From Chitinophaga cymbidii (GTDB taxonomy: Bacteria; Bacteroidota; Bacteroidia; Chitinophagales; Chitinophagaceae): 64,000 nt of DNA. A program made the position numbers and the translations under genes. The stretch's first letter is position 1. The number at the start of each line of letters is the position of its first letter. The notes under the pieces are model-generated. The model saw only the letters and a program-made list of their open reading frames with translations. It was not told where the DNA came from and did no database searches. This document shows, piece by piece, positions 7,926 to 17,860 of the stretch. The stretch is taken from contig NZ_BKAU01000001.1 of NCBI RefSeq assembly GCF_007992715.1, positions 2,418,001 through 2,482,000 of the forward strand, read 5' to 3'.

Positions 7926-9929
7926 ATGAAGTATCTTTTATTACTGATGACGGGCCTTCAGCTCCTCTTCCTGCCGCAGGCGCATGCACAGGAGGAAGCA
8001 GCAGCCCCGAAGCTGGTGGAATGGGAATATACAGCCGAGAAAAAGAACGACGGAACATACCTCCTGCACTTCAAGGCGAAAGTCGCCGAAGGCTGGAAAC
8101 TCTTCTCCTACACCATGAGCGACGATGATCCCAATACCCGCTTTACGCTGGACAGCCTCAGCGACACCCGCGCGGCCATCACCGGCGTACAGGAAGTGGG
8201 AGATCTCAAAACCGCCAAAGAGCCCATCCTCGACAACCTCGAGATCAGATATTTTGAGAAGGAAGTGGACATGCAGGCCACCACGGAGTTGAAAGGCGAA
8301 CCGGGAGATATCAAAGGCGTGATCACCTACATGGTCATCAAAGGAGAGGAAGTAGTGCCGGAAGAAACGGAGTTCCGCTTCAATGCAGACCCCGCCGCGG
8401 GCCTCGTGGCCGCGAAGGCCGGCCTGCAGATCAACGCGGAAGAGGCCGGCAAGCTGAAACGCAGCAAAATAGACCTGAAGAACCCCGTTAGCAAGGTAGG
8501 CGGCATCCTCGAAGAAGGCAAAGGCGTATGGGTAGTGTTCCTGCTCGGGTTTGTAGGCGGATTGATCGCACTGGTAACGCCCTGCGTATTCCCGATGATC
8601 CCCCTGACCGTATCGTTCTTTACCAAAAGCTCGCAGAACCGGAAGCAGGGCATCTTCAACGCCACCATGTACGGTTTCTTCATCCTGCTGACATACGTGC
8701 TGTTCAGCGTGCCCTTCCACATCGCGGGCGCCGCGGAGCCGGAGATATTCAACAACATCTCCACCAACGTCTGGCTGAACATCTTCTTCTTCGCCGTGTT
8801 CGTGGTATTCGCCATTTCGTTCTTCGGCGTGTTCGAGATCACGTTGCCGAGCGGACTGGCCAGCAAAGCGGATTCCAAAGCGAATAAAGGTACGCTCGTA
8901 GGCATATTCTTCATGGCGCTCACGCTGGTGATCGTATCGTTCTCCTGCACAGGTCCCATCCTGGGATCACTGCTCGCGGGCTCGCTGAACTCCGATGGAG
9001 GCGCCTGGCTGCTGACCGCCGGCATGGCCGGTTTCGGTCTTTCGCTGGCATTGCCTTTCGCGCTCTTCGCCATGTTCCCGAGCTGGCTGAACTCCCTACC
9101 GAAATCCGGCGGTTGGCTCACCTCCGTGAAAGTGGTGCTGGGCTTCGTAGAGCTGGCGCTGGCCGTGAAATTCCTGTCCAACGCAGACCTCGTTACGCAC
9201 TGGGGCATTCTCCACCGCGAAACGTTCTTCCTCATCTGGATCATCATCGGCCTGCTCACCACACTTTACCTGCTGGGCTTCATCCGCTTCCCGCACGACA
9301 GTCCCGTTAAAAAGCTCGGAAAAGTAAGGATCTTCTTTGCCGTGTTGTTCGGTGCATTCACCCTGTACCTCATCCCCGGCATCACCAATACCAAATACGC
9401 CAGGCTGAAGCTCATGAGCGGATTCGCGCCGCCGATGTCTTACAGCTGGTACGGTAACAGCGGCCATGAAAAAGGCGCCGTGGAGCCGGATGTGATCAAC
9501 GATTACGAAAAGGCGCTGGCGCTCGCAAAAGAGCAGAACAAGCCCATCCTGATCGACTTCACCGGCTGGGCCTGCGTGAACTGCCGGAACATGGAAGAGA
9601 ACGTATGGACCGATCCCGAAGTGCACGCCCTCATCAAGGACAACTACATCCTCGTATCATTGTACGTGGACGACAAGCAGAAGCTGCCGGAAGGCGAAGA
9701 GTTCCTGCATCAGTTCGCGGACGGCCGCACCAAGGAGATCAAGACCATCGGTAACAAATACGCCACCATGCAGAGCGAGAACTTCATCAACAGTTCCCAG
9801 CCGCTGTATGTGCTCATCAGTCCGGAAGAAAAGCTGCTGACGCTGCCCGTAGCTTATACACCGAATATCCAGGAGTATGCGAACTGGCTGAAAGCCGGTA
9901 TAGATGCGTTTGAGAAAGTGAAGAATTAA
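7926..9929 (+). CDS. dsbD: DsbD-like thiol:disulfide interchange protein
   Basis: A 667-residue inner-membrane protein that would carry electrons from cytoplasmic thioredoxin to the periplasm. Order: signal peptide (1-22), DsbD-alpha-like domain (about 25-150), eight-helix DsbD core (about 205-480), and a C-terminal thioredoxin-like domain (about 510-667). Core redox cysteines are Cys220 (TPCVFPMIP) and Cys341 (FSCTGPILG); the thioredoxin site is Cys550-Val-Asn-Cys553 (WACVNC). The N-terminal domain has no cysteine: where the upstream paralogue has VCDDHQCLPP, this one has VIKGEEVVPE. That domain is therefore redox-inactive here and may serve only as a docking or structural module. Confidence 0.93.
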   Translation: MKYLLLLMTGLQLLFLPQAHAQEEAAAPKLVEWEYTAEKKNDGTYLLHFKAKVAEGWKLFSYTMSDDDPNTRFTLDSLSDTRAAITGVQEVGDLKTAKEPILDNLEIRYFEKEVDMQATTELKGEPGDIKGVITYMVIKGEEVVPEETEFRFNADPAAGLVAAKAGLQINAEEAGKLKRSKIDLKNPVSKVGGILEEGKGVWVVFLLGFVGGLIALVTPCVFPMIPLTVSFFTKSSQNRKQGIFNATMYGFFILLTYVLFSVPFHIAGAAEPEIFNNISTNVWLNIFFFAVFVVFAISFFGVFEITLPSGLASKADSKANKGTLVGIFFMALTLVIVSFSCTGPILGSLLAGSLNSDGGAWLLTAGMAGFGLSLALPFALFAMFPSWLNSLPKSGGWLTSVKVVLGFVELALAVKFLSNADLVTHWGILHRETFFLIWIIIGLLTTLYLLGFIRFPHDSPVKKLGKVRIFFAVLFGAFTLYLIPGITNTKYARLKLMSGFAPPMSYSWYGNSGHEKGAVEPDVINDYEKALALAKEQNKPILIDFTGWACVNCRNMEENVWTDPEVHALIKDNYILVSLYVDDKQKLPEGEEFLHQFADGRTKEIKTIGNKYATMQSENFINSSQPLYVLISPEEKLLTLPVAYTPNIQEYANWLKAGIDAFEKVKN

Positions 9930-9948
9930 ACTTGATGTTGATAAACGA

Positions 9949-9985
9949 AAAGCGGCTGTCTTTCAGAAGATCAGCCGCTTTTTTT
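9949..9985 (+). terminator. Terminator after dsbD
   Basis: AAAGCGGCTG (9949-9958) pairs with CAGCCGCTTT (9972-9981), 13-nt loop, followed by a T tract. It lies shortly after the dsbD stop codon. Confidence 0.85.
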
Positions 9986-10081
9986 ATGGGTGCGATGGAA
10001 CGCCGGTAAATTTTTCATGAATCTGCGGTCTGGCAATGCGGTACAATGGTTCCTGGTGCCGTGCCTGACCGGGGCGTTACG

Positions 10082-10993
10082 CTAATACAGTGACTGCCCG
10101 CAGCCCCGGTAGCTCTTGCCGTCGAACGTAACGGTCACGGTCATCGGATGGGAGATGTCCGCATCGTCCGTGCAGCGTTTGTTTTCAAATTTCGCCACGA
10201 GGGTATGCCCTTCGATCTTCGAATTGAATTCGGTGGATTCCTTGTTGCCCTTCTGCGCGTCGGAGCAGGGAAATTCATATTTATCCTCGCCGTAGTTGAA
10301 ATTGAAGAGGATCTTTTTATTCGGGATCACCGCGAGGCTCCAGCCCGGTTCGTTGCCCGTGGCCCAGTAAGCGGCGCCCTGCTTGCGGACGTAGTTGGCC
10401 TCTTTGCTGAGGTCTTTCCGGTCCGCTTCCACCGCGGAGATCACCTGCTTCGCCAGCGAATCCACCGCCGCAGGTTGCAGGCGGAAGTCCGCCTCGCCGG
10501 GGGACTGGTACGGCCTGAATTCCGCTTCTTCCAGCGCCGTGAGGTCTTTTGCCTCGCGGGTTTCCGCCTGTAAAAGCGCGTTATTGCCGAAATAGAAGGA
10601 GTTTTCCGTTACTTTTCCCGCAGTGGCTACGATCTCGCGCAGCAGCACGGGTTTGGCCGTCAGGGAATCCAGGTAGATCCAGGTTTCCGTCTGGTCGCCT
10701 GTCTGCTTGCCTTCCGGGTAAATGTAGAGCCGCAGCGGCTGGTTATGGTCGTTGAAGATCGCTACGATGCCGGCCGCATTGTCGCCGCGCGTGTAATTGT
10801 GAACAGCCAGTGTGCGGTACTGCTGCCCGATCTGCTCGTCCACATCGCCAACATAGGCGCTGATGTCCGCCGCGGACGCCGTCACCGCTTCAGGTGTTTC
10901 AGTGGCAGCGCTGTCCGCCTGCTGCTCGGAACCGGGGCCCGCGCAAGCGCTCAGCACAATGGCTGCCATCAATACTAAAGAGTATGGTTTCAT
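10082..10993 (-). CDS. Lipoprotein with C-terminal COG3650-like domain
   Basis: A 303-residue lipoprotein. The chosen ATG at 10993 gives MKPYSLVLMAAIVLSAC with the lipobox Cys at 17, followed by an acidic, Thr/Ala-rich linker; an ATG at 11095 would place 34 residues before the signal peptide and is rejected. The C-terminal ~100 residues start with YWATGNEPGWSL and end VTFDGKSYRGCGQSLY, the pattern of the COG3650 family of small envelope lipoproteins. The middle part (about 50-190) is not recognised. The gene diverges from the response regulator at 11175 with about 180 bp between them, so it could share regulation with that two-component system. Function unknown. Confidence 0.85.
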   Translation of the reverse strand: MKPYSLVLMAAIVLSACAGPGSEQQADSAATETPEAVTASAADISAYVGDVDEQIGQQYRTLAVHNYTRGDNAAGIVAIFNDHNQPLRLYIYPEGKQTGDQTETWIYLDSLTAKPVLLREIVATAGKVTENSFYFGNNALLQAETREAKDLTALEEAEFRPYQSPGEADFRLQPAAVDSLAKQVISAVEADRKDLSKEANYVRKQGAAYWATGNEPGWSLAVIPNKKILFNFNYGEDKYEFPCSDAQKGNKESTEFNSKIEGHTLVAKFENKRCTDDADISHPMTVTVTFDGKSYRGCGQSLY

Positions 10994-11174
10994 ATTTATA
11001 GGTTTTACGGGTCGATTGTAAGCCAAACCTGTGCCAAAAACAGGAATTGTTGATTGCCAGCGCATTAGCGCCGGCAGGAAAGTATAAGTTAGCATTTTTT
11101 TATTATACAGCCCAATCCGGGCGTATCCGCAACTTCAAGATTGCTTCAAATTTGTGCGTAATTTGCAAAATATT

Positions 11175-11858
11175 ATGAAGGTGTTGCTGATTGAGGATAA
11201 TTTGGAACTGGCCAGCAGTATCAGCGAGTTCCTGGCAAGGGAAGGATATATCTGCGAGGTAAGCTACAATATCAAAGACGCGCAGGACAAGCTCATCTCC
11301 TTTCAATATGACTGCGTATTGCTGGATATCATGCTGCCGGACGGGAACGGGCTGCAGATACTTTCTTTCATGCGGCTCGAAAAGATCCAGAGCAGCATTC
11401 TCATCCTGTCCGCCAAAAATTCGCTGGACGACAAGATCATCGGGCTGGAAGAAGGAGCGGACGATTATCTTACCAAACCTTTCCATCTGCCGGAGCTGCA
11501 CGCCCGGCTGCGCGCCATCTACCGCCGCAAGAAGCTCAACGGCAGCAATATCATCGCCTTTAACGAGATCAGCCTGAATATTGATACGCTGGAAGCTACG
11601 GTGAACGGGCAATTGCTGGATGTAACCCGCAAGGAATTCGATCTGCTGCTGTATTTCCTCGTGAACAAGAACAGGGTGCTTTCCCGGCAATCCATCGCCG
11701 CGCACCTCTGGGGCGATTACACCGACAATTTTGCAAATTTTGATTTTGTATACCAGCATGTAAAGAACATACGAAAGAAGATCAGCGCGGCCAACGGAAC
11801 GGATTATATCGGTACGGTATATGGGCTGGGGTACAAGTTTAATACGTCCAAACAATGA
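11175..11858 (+). CDS. OmpR-family response regulator (efflux operon)
   Basis: A 227-residue DNA-binding response regulator. Receiver domain with acidic pocket (IEDN), phospho-acceptor Asp51 in LLDIMLPDGNG and conserved Lys in LTKPFH; C-terminal winged-helix (about 130-225) ending YGLGYKF. The ATG at 11175 is preferred to the in-frame GTG at 11154 because MKVLLIEDN is the normal family start. It overlaps the kinase gene by 4 bp (ATGA), so the two are translationally coupled. Position directly before a TolC-RND-adaptor set suggests that it controls that operon. Confidence 0.93.
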   Translation: MKVLLIEDNLELASSISEFLAREGYICEVSYNIKDAQDKLISFQYDCVLLDIMLPDGNGLQILSFMRLEKIQSSILILSAKNSLDDKIIGLEEGADDYLTKPFHLPELHARLRAIYRRKKLNGSNIIAFNEISLNIDTLEATVNGQLLDVTRKEFDLLLYFLVNKNRVLSRQSIAAHLWGDYTDNFANFDFVYQHVKNIRKKISAANGTDYIGTVYGLGYKFNTSKQ

Positions 11859-13180
11859 AGCTGGTTGATAAATTCACCTTGTGGTACCTGAGCGCCACGC
11901 TCATTATCCTGCCGCTCAATGCGTACATTTCCTATCAGTCCATCCGCAAGGAGATCGACAAAGCTACGGTGGAAAGGCTGATGCATGTGAACGAGCGCGT
12001 AGCCGGACAGGTGAAGGCCGGGGAGCCGGTCAGCGATCATACGCAGGGCTGCAAGATCGTGGTGGCCGAATCAACGGCGGATGTGCCCGCCGGCCATGTT
12101 GAAGTGGCGGAGAAAAGCATAAAGGACATTCCCGAGCTGCGGGACAATGACCGCAAGGTGATCGTCAGCTCCTATTACAATATCAACAACCGGCTATACA
12201 AGGTCACTTCGGCGGATTACGTCACCCGGCCCGAGCAGATACTCGCGGGGCTGCGTACTTCCATCATGTGGAAGGTAGTGATCCTCCTGGCTTTTGTGAT
12301 CCTCACCGCCAGGCTGGTATCGCGCTATGTGCTGGCGCCTTTTTACAGTACGCTTAAAAAAGTGCAGCGCTTCAACCTGAAAACCAAGCAGAAGCTGGAG
12401 CTGCCCCGCACCCGCACGAAAGAATTCAACGAGCTGAACTGTTTCCTGGAAAAGATGACGGACAAGGCGGTGAAAGATTACAGCTCCCTGAAAGAATTTG
12501 CGGAGAACGCCTCCCACGAGCTGCAAACCCCGCTGGCCATTATCCGGAGCAAGCTGGAATTGTTGTCAGAATCAGACATCCGGGGAGAGCAGGCCCATCT
12601 GATCGGCGACATGCAGAACGCCGTGGAAAAGCTCACCCGCATCAACCGCTCGCTGGTATTGCTTTCCAGGCTGGAGAACAATGAATATGAAGCCACGGAA
12701 AAAGTGCCGTTCAGCCAGTACACCCGCGACGCGCTCAGCGCGTTCTGCGATCTGATGGCCCTGAAATCCCTCCGGGTAAAAAGCCATATCGAAGATGAAG
12801 TCTGCCTGCACCTGCATCCCTCCCTGGCTGACATCCTGCTGAACAACCTCCTCAGCAACGCCATCCGCCACAACCAGCCGGAAGGCGCCATCGAAGTAAC
12901 CCTGAACCACGAATACCTCATGGTGAAGAACACCGGCCACCCGCCCACAGGGCCTACCGCCGAAATGTTCCAGCGCTTCCGGAAAGGCAGCCAGTGCAAT
13001 AATTCCATCGGCATAGGGCTGTCTATCGTGAAGCAGATCTGCGACATGAATAATTTTGAAATCCAGTACCATTATGCTTCCGGCCTGCATATCATTGTCG
13101 TGAACTTTCCTTCAGAAGCCGCCGCTTCAAAATTGCTTCAAAATGATGAGCGCTATTTGCATGAGAAAATCCGGCAGTAA
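11855..13180 (+). CDS. Sensor histidine kinase (efflux operon)
   Basis: A 441-residue membrane kinase. Two transmembrane helices (about 10-28 and 138-158) flank a small periplasmic sensor region of about 110 residues. HisKA follows, with phospho-acceptor His221 in NASHELQTPLAII, then a HATPase_c domain (N box NNLLSNAIRHN, G box SIGIGLSIVKQ). It partners the response regulator encoded just upstream. The ligand is unknown. The TolC-like gene begins 29 bp after the stop, consistent with one long operon. A similar pair lies at 26843-28793. Confidence 0.93.
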   Translation: MKLVDKFTLWYLSATLIILPLNAYISYQSIRKEIDKATVERLMHVNERVAGQVKAGEPVSDHTQGCKIVVAESTADVPAGHVEVAEKSIKDIPELRDNDRKVIVSSYYNINNRLYKVTSADYVTRPEQILAGLRTSIMWKVVILLAFVILTARLVSRYVLAPFYSTLKKVQRFNLKTKQKLELPRTRTKEFNELNCFLEKMTDKAVKDYSSLKEFAENASHELQTPLAIIRSKLELLSESDIRGEQAHLIGDMQNAVEKLTRINRSLVLLSRLENNEYEATEKVPFSQYTRDALSAFCDLMALKSLRVKSHIEDEVCLHLHPSLADILLNNLLSNAIRHNQPEGAIEVTLNHEYLMVKNTGHPPTGPTAEMFQRFRKGSQCNNSIGIGLSIVKQICDMNNFEIQYHYASGLHIIVVNFPSEAAASKLLQNDERYLHEKIRQ

Positions 13181-13209
13181 GCCGCCATGCAAAAATTGCT
13201 TATTCGCAC

Positions 13210-14610
13210 ATGATGACTAAACGACATCCGGTACGTTTGTTCCTGCTCGCCATGTTTTGTTGTTATACCTGTTCTGCGCAAGCGCAGGTGCTGACCATGA
13301 AAGATGCAGTGCAAACGGCACTGAACAATTACGGAACCATCAAGGCCAAAGCCAACTATCTCAACGCATCCAAAGCCGCCGTCCTGCAGTCCCGGCGGGA
13401 CTACCTGCCCAACCTGAGCGTGTCCGCACAGCAGGATTACGGTACCGTTAACGGCCAGAACGGCCCGCTGTACGGCTTTGGCGGCCTCGGCGTAGCTTCT
13501 TCCGGCCTTCCGCTGCCGGAGCAGAACTGGAACGCCGCTTTCGGCGCTTTGTACCTCGCCAACATCAACTGGGAATTTTTTGCCTTTGGCAGAATGAAGG
13601 AAAAGATCAGAACGGCGGAATCGCTCGCGCGCCGTGATGAGCTGGACTGGCAGCAGGAGCAGTTCCGGCACGAAGTGAAAGTAGCCGGCGCTTACCTGAA
13701 CCTCCTGGCCGCACAGCGCCTCATCCGCTCCTGGGAGCGCAACCTGGAACGCGCGGATACCTTCCGCGCCATTGTGAAGCGGCGGGCAGACAACGGGCTT
13801 ATCGCCGGGGTGGACTCTTCGCTGGCGAGCGCGGAAGCATCCAACGCCCGTATCACGCTTACCAAAGCGCGGGACCTGGAAAAGGAACAGGCCAACCTGC
13901 TGGCGCAGCTGATGGGCGTTGCCCCCGCGGATTTTGTGCTGGACAGCTCTATCATCACCCGCCTCCCTGCCGTTATAACGGATACGGTTACACTCAACAG
14001 CAGCGGCCATCCCTATCTGCAATACTACGAAAGCCGCATCCGGCTCAGCCAGAAGCAGGAGAAATATATCCGAACGCTCAATTACCCGGCGTTCTCTTTC
14101 TTCAGCGTACTGCAAACACGGGCCTCCGGCTTTTCTTCCCAATACGCCACAGATCAGACGGCCTTTACGCACAATTACTGGGACGGCATCAACCCCACGC
14201 GCAGCAACTACCTGTTCGGCATCGGGGTCACCTGGAACCTGACCAGCCCGCTGCGCGTCCGGCAGCAGTCCGCCGTACAGGGCTTCACCTCCAAAGCGCT
14301 GCAAAATGAAATGGAAGTGGTGGACCAGCAGCTGAAAGCGCAGCTGGTGCTGGCGGACGTGAAGATCAAAAATGCGCTGGACAACTACCGCGAAGCCGCC
14401 GTGCAGATCAAAGCCGCCTCCGACGCCTACCTTCAGAAATCCGTTCTCTACAGGAACGGGCTCAGCACGCTGGTAGACGTTACCCAGGCCATGTACACCG
14501 TGAGCCGCGCGGAAACGGACCGGGACATCGCCTACAGCAACGTGTGGCAGGCGCTGCTGCTGAAAGCCGCCGCCGCGGGCAACTTCGGACTATTTATCAA
14601 CGAATTCTAA
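13210..14610 (+). CDS. TolC-family outer membrane efflux protein
   Basis: A 466-residue outer-membrane factor. Signal peptide MMTKRHPVRLFLLAMFCCYT... ends near SAQA. The mature protein has two repeats of long coiled helices typical of OEP/TolC proteins, e.g. LTMKDAVQTALNNYGTIKAK at the start and the GLSTLVDVTQAMYTVSRAE segment near the end. It would form the exit duct for the RND pump encoded 10 bp downstream. The conserved order TolC, RND, adaptor is common in Bacteroidota. Confidence 0.93.
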   Translation: MMTKRHPVRLFLLAMFCCYTCSAQAQVLTMKDAVQTALNNYGTIKAKANYLNASKAAVLQSRRDYLPNLSVSAQQDYGTVNGQNGPLYGFGGLGVASSGLPLPEQNWNAAFGALYLANINWEFFAFGRMKEKIRTAESLARRDELDWQQEQFRHEVKVAGAYLNLLAAQRLIRSWERNLERADTFRAIVKRRADNGLIAGVDSSLASAEASNARITLTKARDLEKEQANLLAQLMGVAPADFVLDSSIITRLPAVITDTVTLNSSGHPYLQYYESRIRLSQKQEKYIRTLNYPAFSFFSVLQTRASGFSSQYATDQTAFTHNYWDGINPTRSNYLFGIGVTWNLTSPLRVRQQSAVQGFTSKALQNEMEVVDQQLKAQLVLADVKIKNALDNYREAAVQIKAASDAYLQKSVLYRNGLSTLVDVTQAMYTVSRAETDRDIAYSNVWQALLLKAAAAGNFGLFINEF

Positions 14611-14620
14611 CAGACATACA

Positions 14621-17600
14621 ATGGGACTCATAAGAAGCGCACTGGAAAAACCGATCTCCATCCTCGTAATTGTAGCGGGGCTGTTCTTCTTCGGTATCAA
14701 ATCCGTGCGGGACATCAAGGTGGATATATTTCCGGCGCTGGACATGCCGGTGCTGTACATCGCCCATCCCTTCGGCGGTTATACGCCCGACCAGATGGAA
14801 GCCTTCTTCGCAAAGAACTATGTGAACATCCTGCTGTTCGTGAACGGCCTCAAGTCCATCGAAACAAAGAACATCCAGGGCCTCACGCTGATGAAGCTGA
14901 GCTTTTACGAAGGCACCAACATGGCACAGGCCGCCGCCGAAGTCTCCGCCTACTCCAACAGGATACAGGCCATCTTTCCGCCCGGTTCCCAGCCGCCGTT
15001 CGTCGTTCGTTTTGACGCATCCACTTTGCCGGTGGGCGAGCTGGTGCTCAGCAGCGAGATACGAACGAACAACGAGCTGATGGACATGGCGAACGTGTAC
15101 GTGCGTTCCTCCTTCACGTCCATTCCCGGCCTGGTGGCGCCGCCGCCCTTTGGCGGCAACATCCGCACCGTGGTCATCAAAGCCGATCCGGAACTGCTGC
15201 GCGTGCACAACCTTACGCCGGACCAGCTGGTGGAAGCGCTGCGCCTGAACAACCAGACCGCCCCCTCCGGCAACGTGCGCATCGGTGACAAAAACTACAT
15301 CACACCAACGAACACCACTATACGAAACATAAAAGACTTTGAGAACATCCCGCTTTTCAAAGGCGGCGTGCAAACCCTCTACCTCCGCGATGTAGCCACC
15401 GTGGAAGATGGGGCGGACATCGCAGCAGGATACGCCCTCGTGAACGGCCGCCGCTCCGTGTACATCAACGTAGCGAAATCCGCGGACGCCTCCACCTGGG
15501 AAGTGGTGCAGACGCTGAAGAAATCCATCCCGCGCCTGCAAAGCCAGCTACCGGAAGACGTAACCCTGTCCTACGAATTCGACCAGTCCACCTACGTAAT
15601 GAACGCCGTGAAAAGCCTCGTGAGCGAGGGCATCATCGGTGCGGTGCTGACGGGCCTCATGGTCGTGCTTTTCCTCGGCGACCTGCGGGGCGCGCTCATC
15701 GTGATCCTCACCATTCCCGTATCCATCATCTCCGGCGTACTGTTCCTGAACCTCTTCGGGCAAACCATCAATATCATGACGCTGAGCGGTCTTGCACTCG
15801 CCATCGGCATCCTGGTGGATGAAAGCACGGTAACGATAGAGAACATCCACCAGCATCTGGACATGGGCAAGCCCAAAGCCCTCGCCATCTGGGACGCCTG
15901 TAAAGAGATCGCGTTCCCCAAGCTGCTGATCCTCTTCTGCATCCTCGCGGTATTTGCGCCGGCCTTCACCATGAAAGGCATTCCCGGTTCGCTCTTCCTG
16001 CCGCTGGCGCTCGCGATCGGCTTTTCCATGATCACGTCTTACTTCATGTCGCAGACCTTTGTGCCCGTGATGGCCAACTGGATCATGAAAGGGCACAAGC
16101 CACATCACCTCCCGTCAAAGCTGGATGAAAGCGACACCTGGGACCAGAAGAAAGTACTCGTGGAGCGCGCGGACAGCAACAACGACGGCAAGATCAGCCG
16201 GTTCGAACGGTTCAGGGCGCGCTTCATCCGTTTCATCACCCGCATATTGCCGTACCGCAAACCCGTTGTGATCGCGTATTTGCTGATCATCAGCGGTATT
16301 GCCGCACTGCTGCTCATGAACGTGGGGCGTGATGTATTGCCGAAAACCAACGGCGGCCAGTTCCAGGTAAGGCTGCGCGCACCGGAAGGCACGCGCATGG
16401 AACGCACGGAAGAAAAAACACTCGCCGCCATCCACAGCATAGAAGACCTCGTAGGCAAAGAGAACGTTTCCATCAGCTCGTCGTACGTAGGGCAACACCC
16501 TTCGCTGTTCTCCGTAAGCCCCATCTACCTGTTCATGCCCGGTCCGCATGAAGCCGTGGTGCAGGTAGCGCTTAGTAAAGATTTTCATACAGATCTGGAT
16601 GATCTGAAAGAACGCATCCGCGCCCGGCTGAAGGAAACAATACCTGACCTGCAATTATCTTTCGAGCCGATCGAGCTGACGGACAAGATCCTCAGCCAGG
16701 GTTCGCCCACACCGGTGGAAGTACGCATCACCGGAAGAAATAAAAAGCTGAATGAGGAGTATGCGCAGAAGATCATGACGAAGCTGCGGGAGATAGATTA
16801 CATGCGCGATGTACAGCTTATGCAGTCCACCAAATACCCCGCCATCAAAATAGAAGTAGACCGCACGCGCGCCGCGCAGCTGGGTGTGGACATGACGGAC
16901 GTTTCCCGCTCGCTGATCGCATCCACCTCATCCTCCCGCTTAACGGAAAAGAATATCTGGGTGGATGAAAAAGCCGGCCTGAGCTACAGCGTGCAGGTGC
17001 TGGTGCCGGAAAACAAGATGAACAGCATTCACGACATCAGCGAGATACCCCTGATGCGCAACGCCTCCCGCCCGCTGCTCGGAGATATCGCCACGATCAA
17101 AGAAGATACCACCTACGGCGAAAACGATAACCTCGGCGCCATGCCGATGATCTCCGTCACCGCCAACCTGAATAATAAAGACCTCGGCACGGCGGGCGAA
17201 GACGTGAAAGCCGCCATCGCTTCACTGGGCGAGCTGCCGCGCGGCCTTTCGATGGAGCTGGTAGGCATGTCCAACACGCTGGACGAAACTTTGTCCAGCC
17301 TGCAATCCGGCCTGATCATAGCGATCGTGGTGATCTTCCTCATGCTGGCGGCCAACTTTCAGTCCTTCAGCGTTTCTTTTGTAGTGCTCACCACCGTACC
17401 CGCAGTGATCCTCGGTTCGCTGCTGATGTTGATGCTCACCGGCTCCACGCTGAACCTGCAATCGTACATGGGCATCATCATGTCCGTAGGCGTATCCATA
17501 TCCAACGCGGTGCTGCTGATCACCAACGCCGAGCATCTGCGCCGGCACAACGGCGATTCGCTGGCCTCCGCGAAGGAAGCGGCCGGGCTGCGCATGCGGC

Positions 17601-17860
17601 CCATTTTGATGACGAGCCTGGCGATGGTGGCCGGTATGATCCCGATGGCGATCGGCCATGGAGAGGGGGGCGACCAGGTATCTCCGCTGGGCCGGGCCGT
17701 GATCGGCGGGCTGGTGGCCTCTACGTTTTCAACGCTGATCATCCTGCCGCTGGTGTTCGCATGGGTGCAGAAAAAAGCATCCATCGTATCCGTATCCCTC
17801 AATCCTGAAAATAAAGACAGTAAACACTATATACCTTCTTTGTATGACAACAAACAATAG
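14621..17860 (+). CDS. RND efflux transporter (AcrB/MMPL type) with EF-hand loop
   Basis: A 1079-residue inner-membrane pump, close to the usual size. N-terminal SALEKPISILVIVAGLFFFG is TM1; two periplasmic porter domains and two blocks of TM helices follow. DESTVTIENIHQHL lies in TM4 in the position of the proton-relay acidic residues. In the cytoplasmic loop between TM6 and TM7 residues 518-529 read DSNNDGKISRFE, a complete EF-hand calcium-binding loop (Asp1, Asn3, Asp5, Gly6, Ile8, Glu12). This is not a standard part of RND proteins. It is the central gene of a TolC-RND-adaptor operon behind a two-component system; substrate unknown. Confidence 0.94.
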   Translation: MGLIRSALEKPISILVIVAGLFFFGIKSVRDIKVDIFPALDMPVLYIAHPFGGYTPDQMEAFFAKNYVNILLFVNGLKSIETKNIQGLTLMKLSFYEGTNMAQAAAEVSAYSNRIQAIFPPGSQPPFVVRFDASTLPVGELVLSSEIRTNNELMDMANVYVRSSFTSIPGLVAPPPFGGNIRTVVIKADPELLRVHNLTPDQLVEALRLNNQTAPSGNVRIGDKNYITPTNTTIRNIKDFENIPLFKGGVQTLYLRDVATVEDGADIAAGYALVNGRRSVYINVAKSADASTWEVVQTLKKSIPRLQSQLPEDVTLSYEFDQSTYVMNAVKSLVSEGIIGAVLTGLMVVLFLGDLRGALIVILTIPVSIISGVLFLNLFGQTINIMTLSGLALAIGILVDESTVTIENIHQHLDMGKPKALAIWDACKEIAFPKLLILFCILAVFAPAFTMKGIPGSLFLPLALAIGFSMITSYFMSQTFVPVMANWIMKGHKPHHLPSKLDESDTWDQKKVLVERADSNNDGKISRFERFRARFIRFITRILPYRKPVVIAYLLIISGIAALLLMNVGRDVLPKTNGGQFQVRLRAPEGTRMERTEEKTLAAIHSIEDLVGKENVSISSSYVGQHPSLFSVSPIYLFMPGPHEAVVQVALSKDFHTDLDDLKERIRARLKETIPDLQLSFEPIELTDKILSQGSPTPVEVRITGRNKKLNEEYAQKIMTKLREIDYMRDVQLMQSTKYPAIKIEVDRTRAAQLGVDMTDVSRSLIASTSSSRLTEKNIWVDEKAGLSYSVQVLVPENKMNSIHDISEIPLMRNASRPLLGDIATIKEDTTYGENDNLGAMPMISVTANLNNKDLGTAGEDVKAAIASLGELPRGLSMELVGMSNTLDETLSSLQSGLIIAIVVIFLMLAANFQSFSVSFVVLTTVPAVILGSLLMLMLTGSTLNLQSYMGIIMSVGVSISNAVLLITNAEHLRRHNGDSLASAKEAAGLRMRPILMTSLAMVAGMIPMAIGHGEGGDQVSPLGRAVIGGLVASTFSTLIILPLVFAWVQKKASIVSVSLNPENKDSKHYIPSLYDNKQ

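Noticed and set aside
13153..14304. 383-codon minus-strand open frame
   Set aside because: Antisense to the TolC-family gene, whose signal peptide and motifs are convincing.
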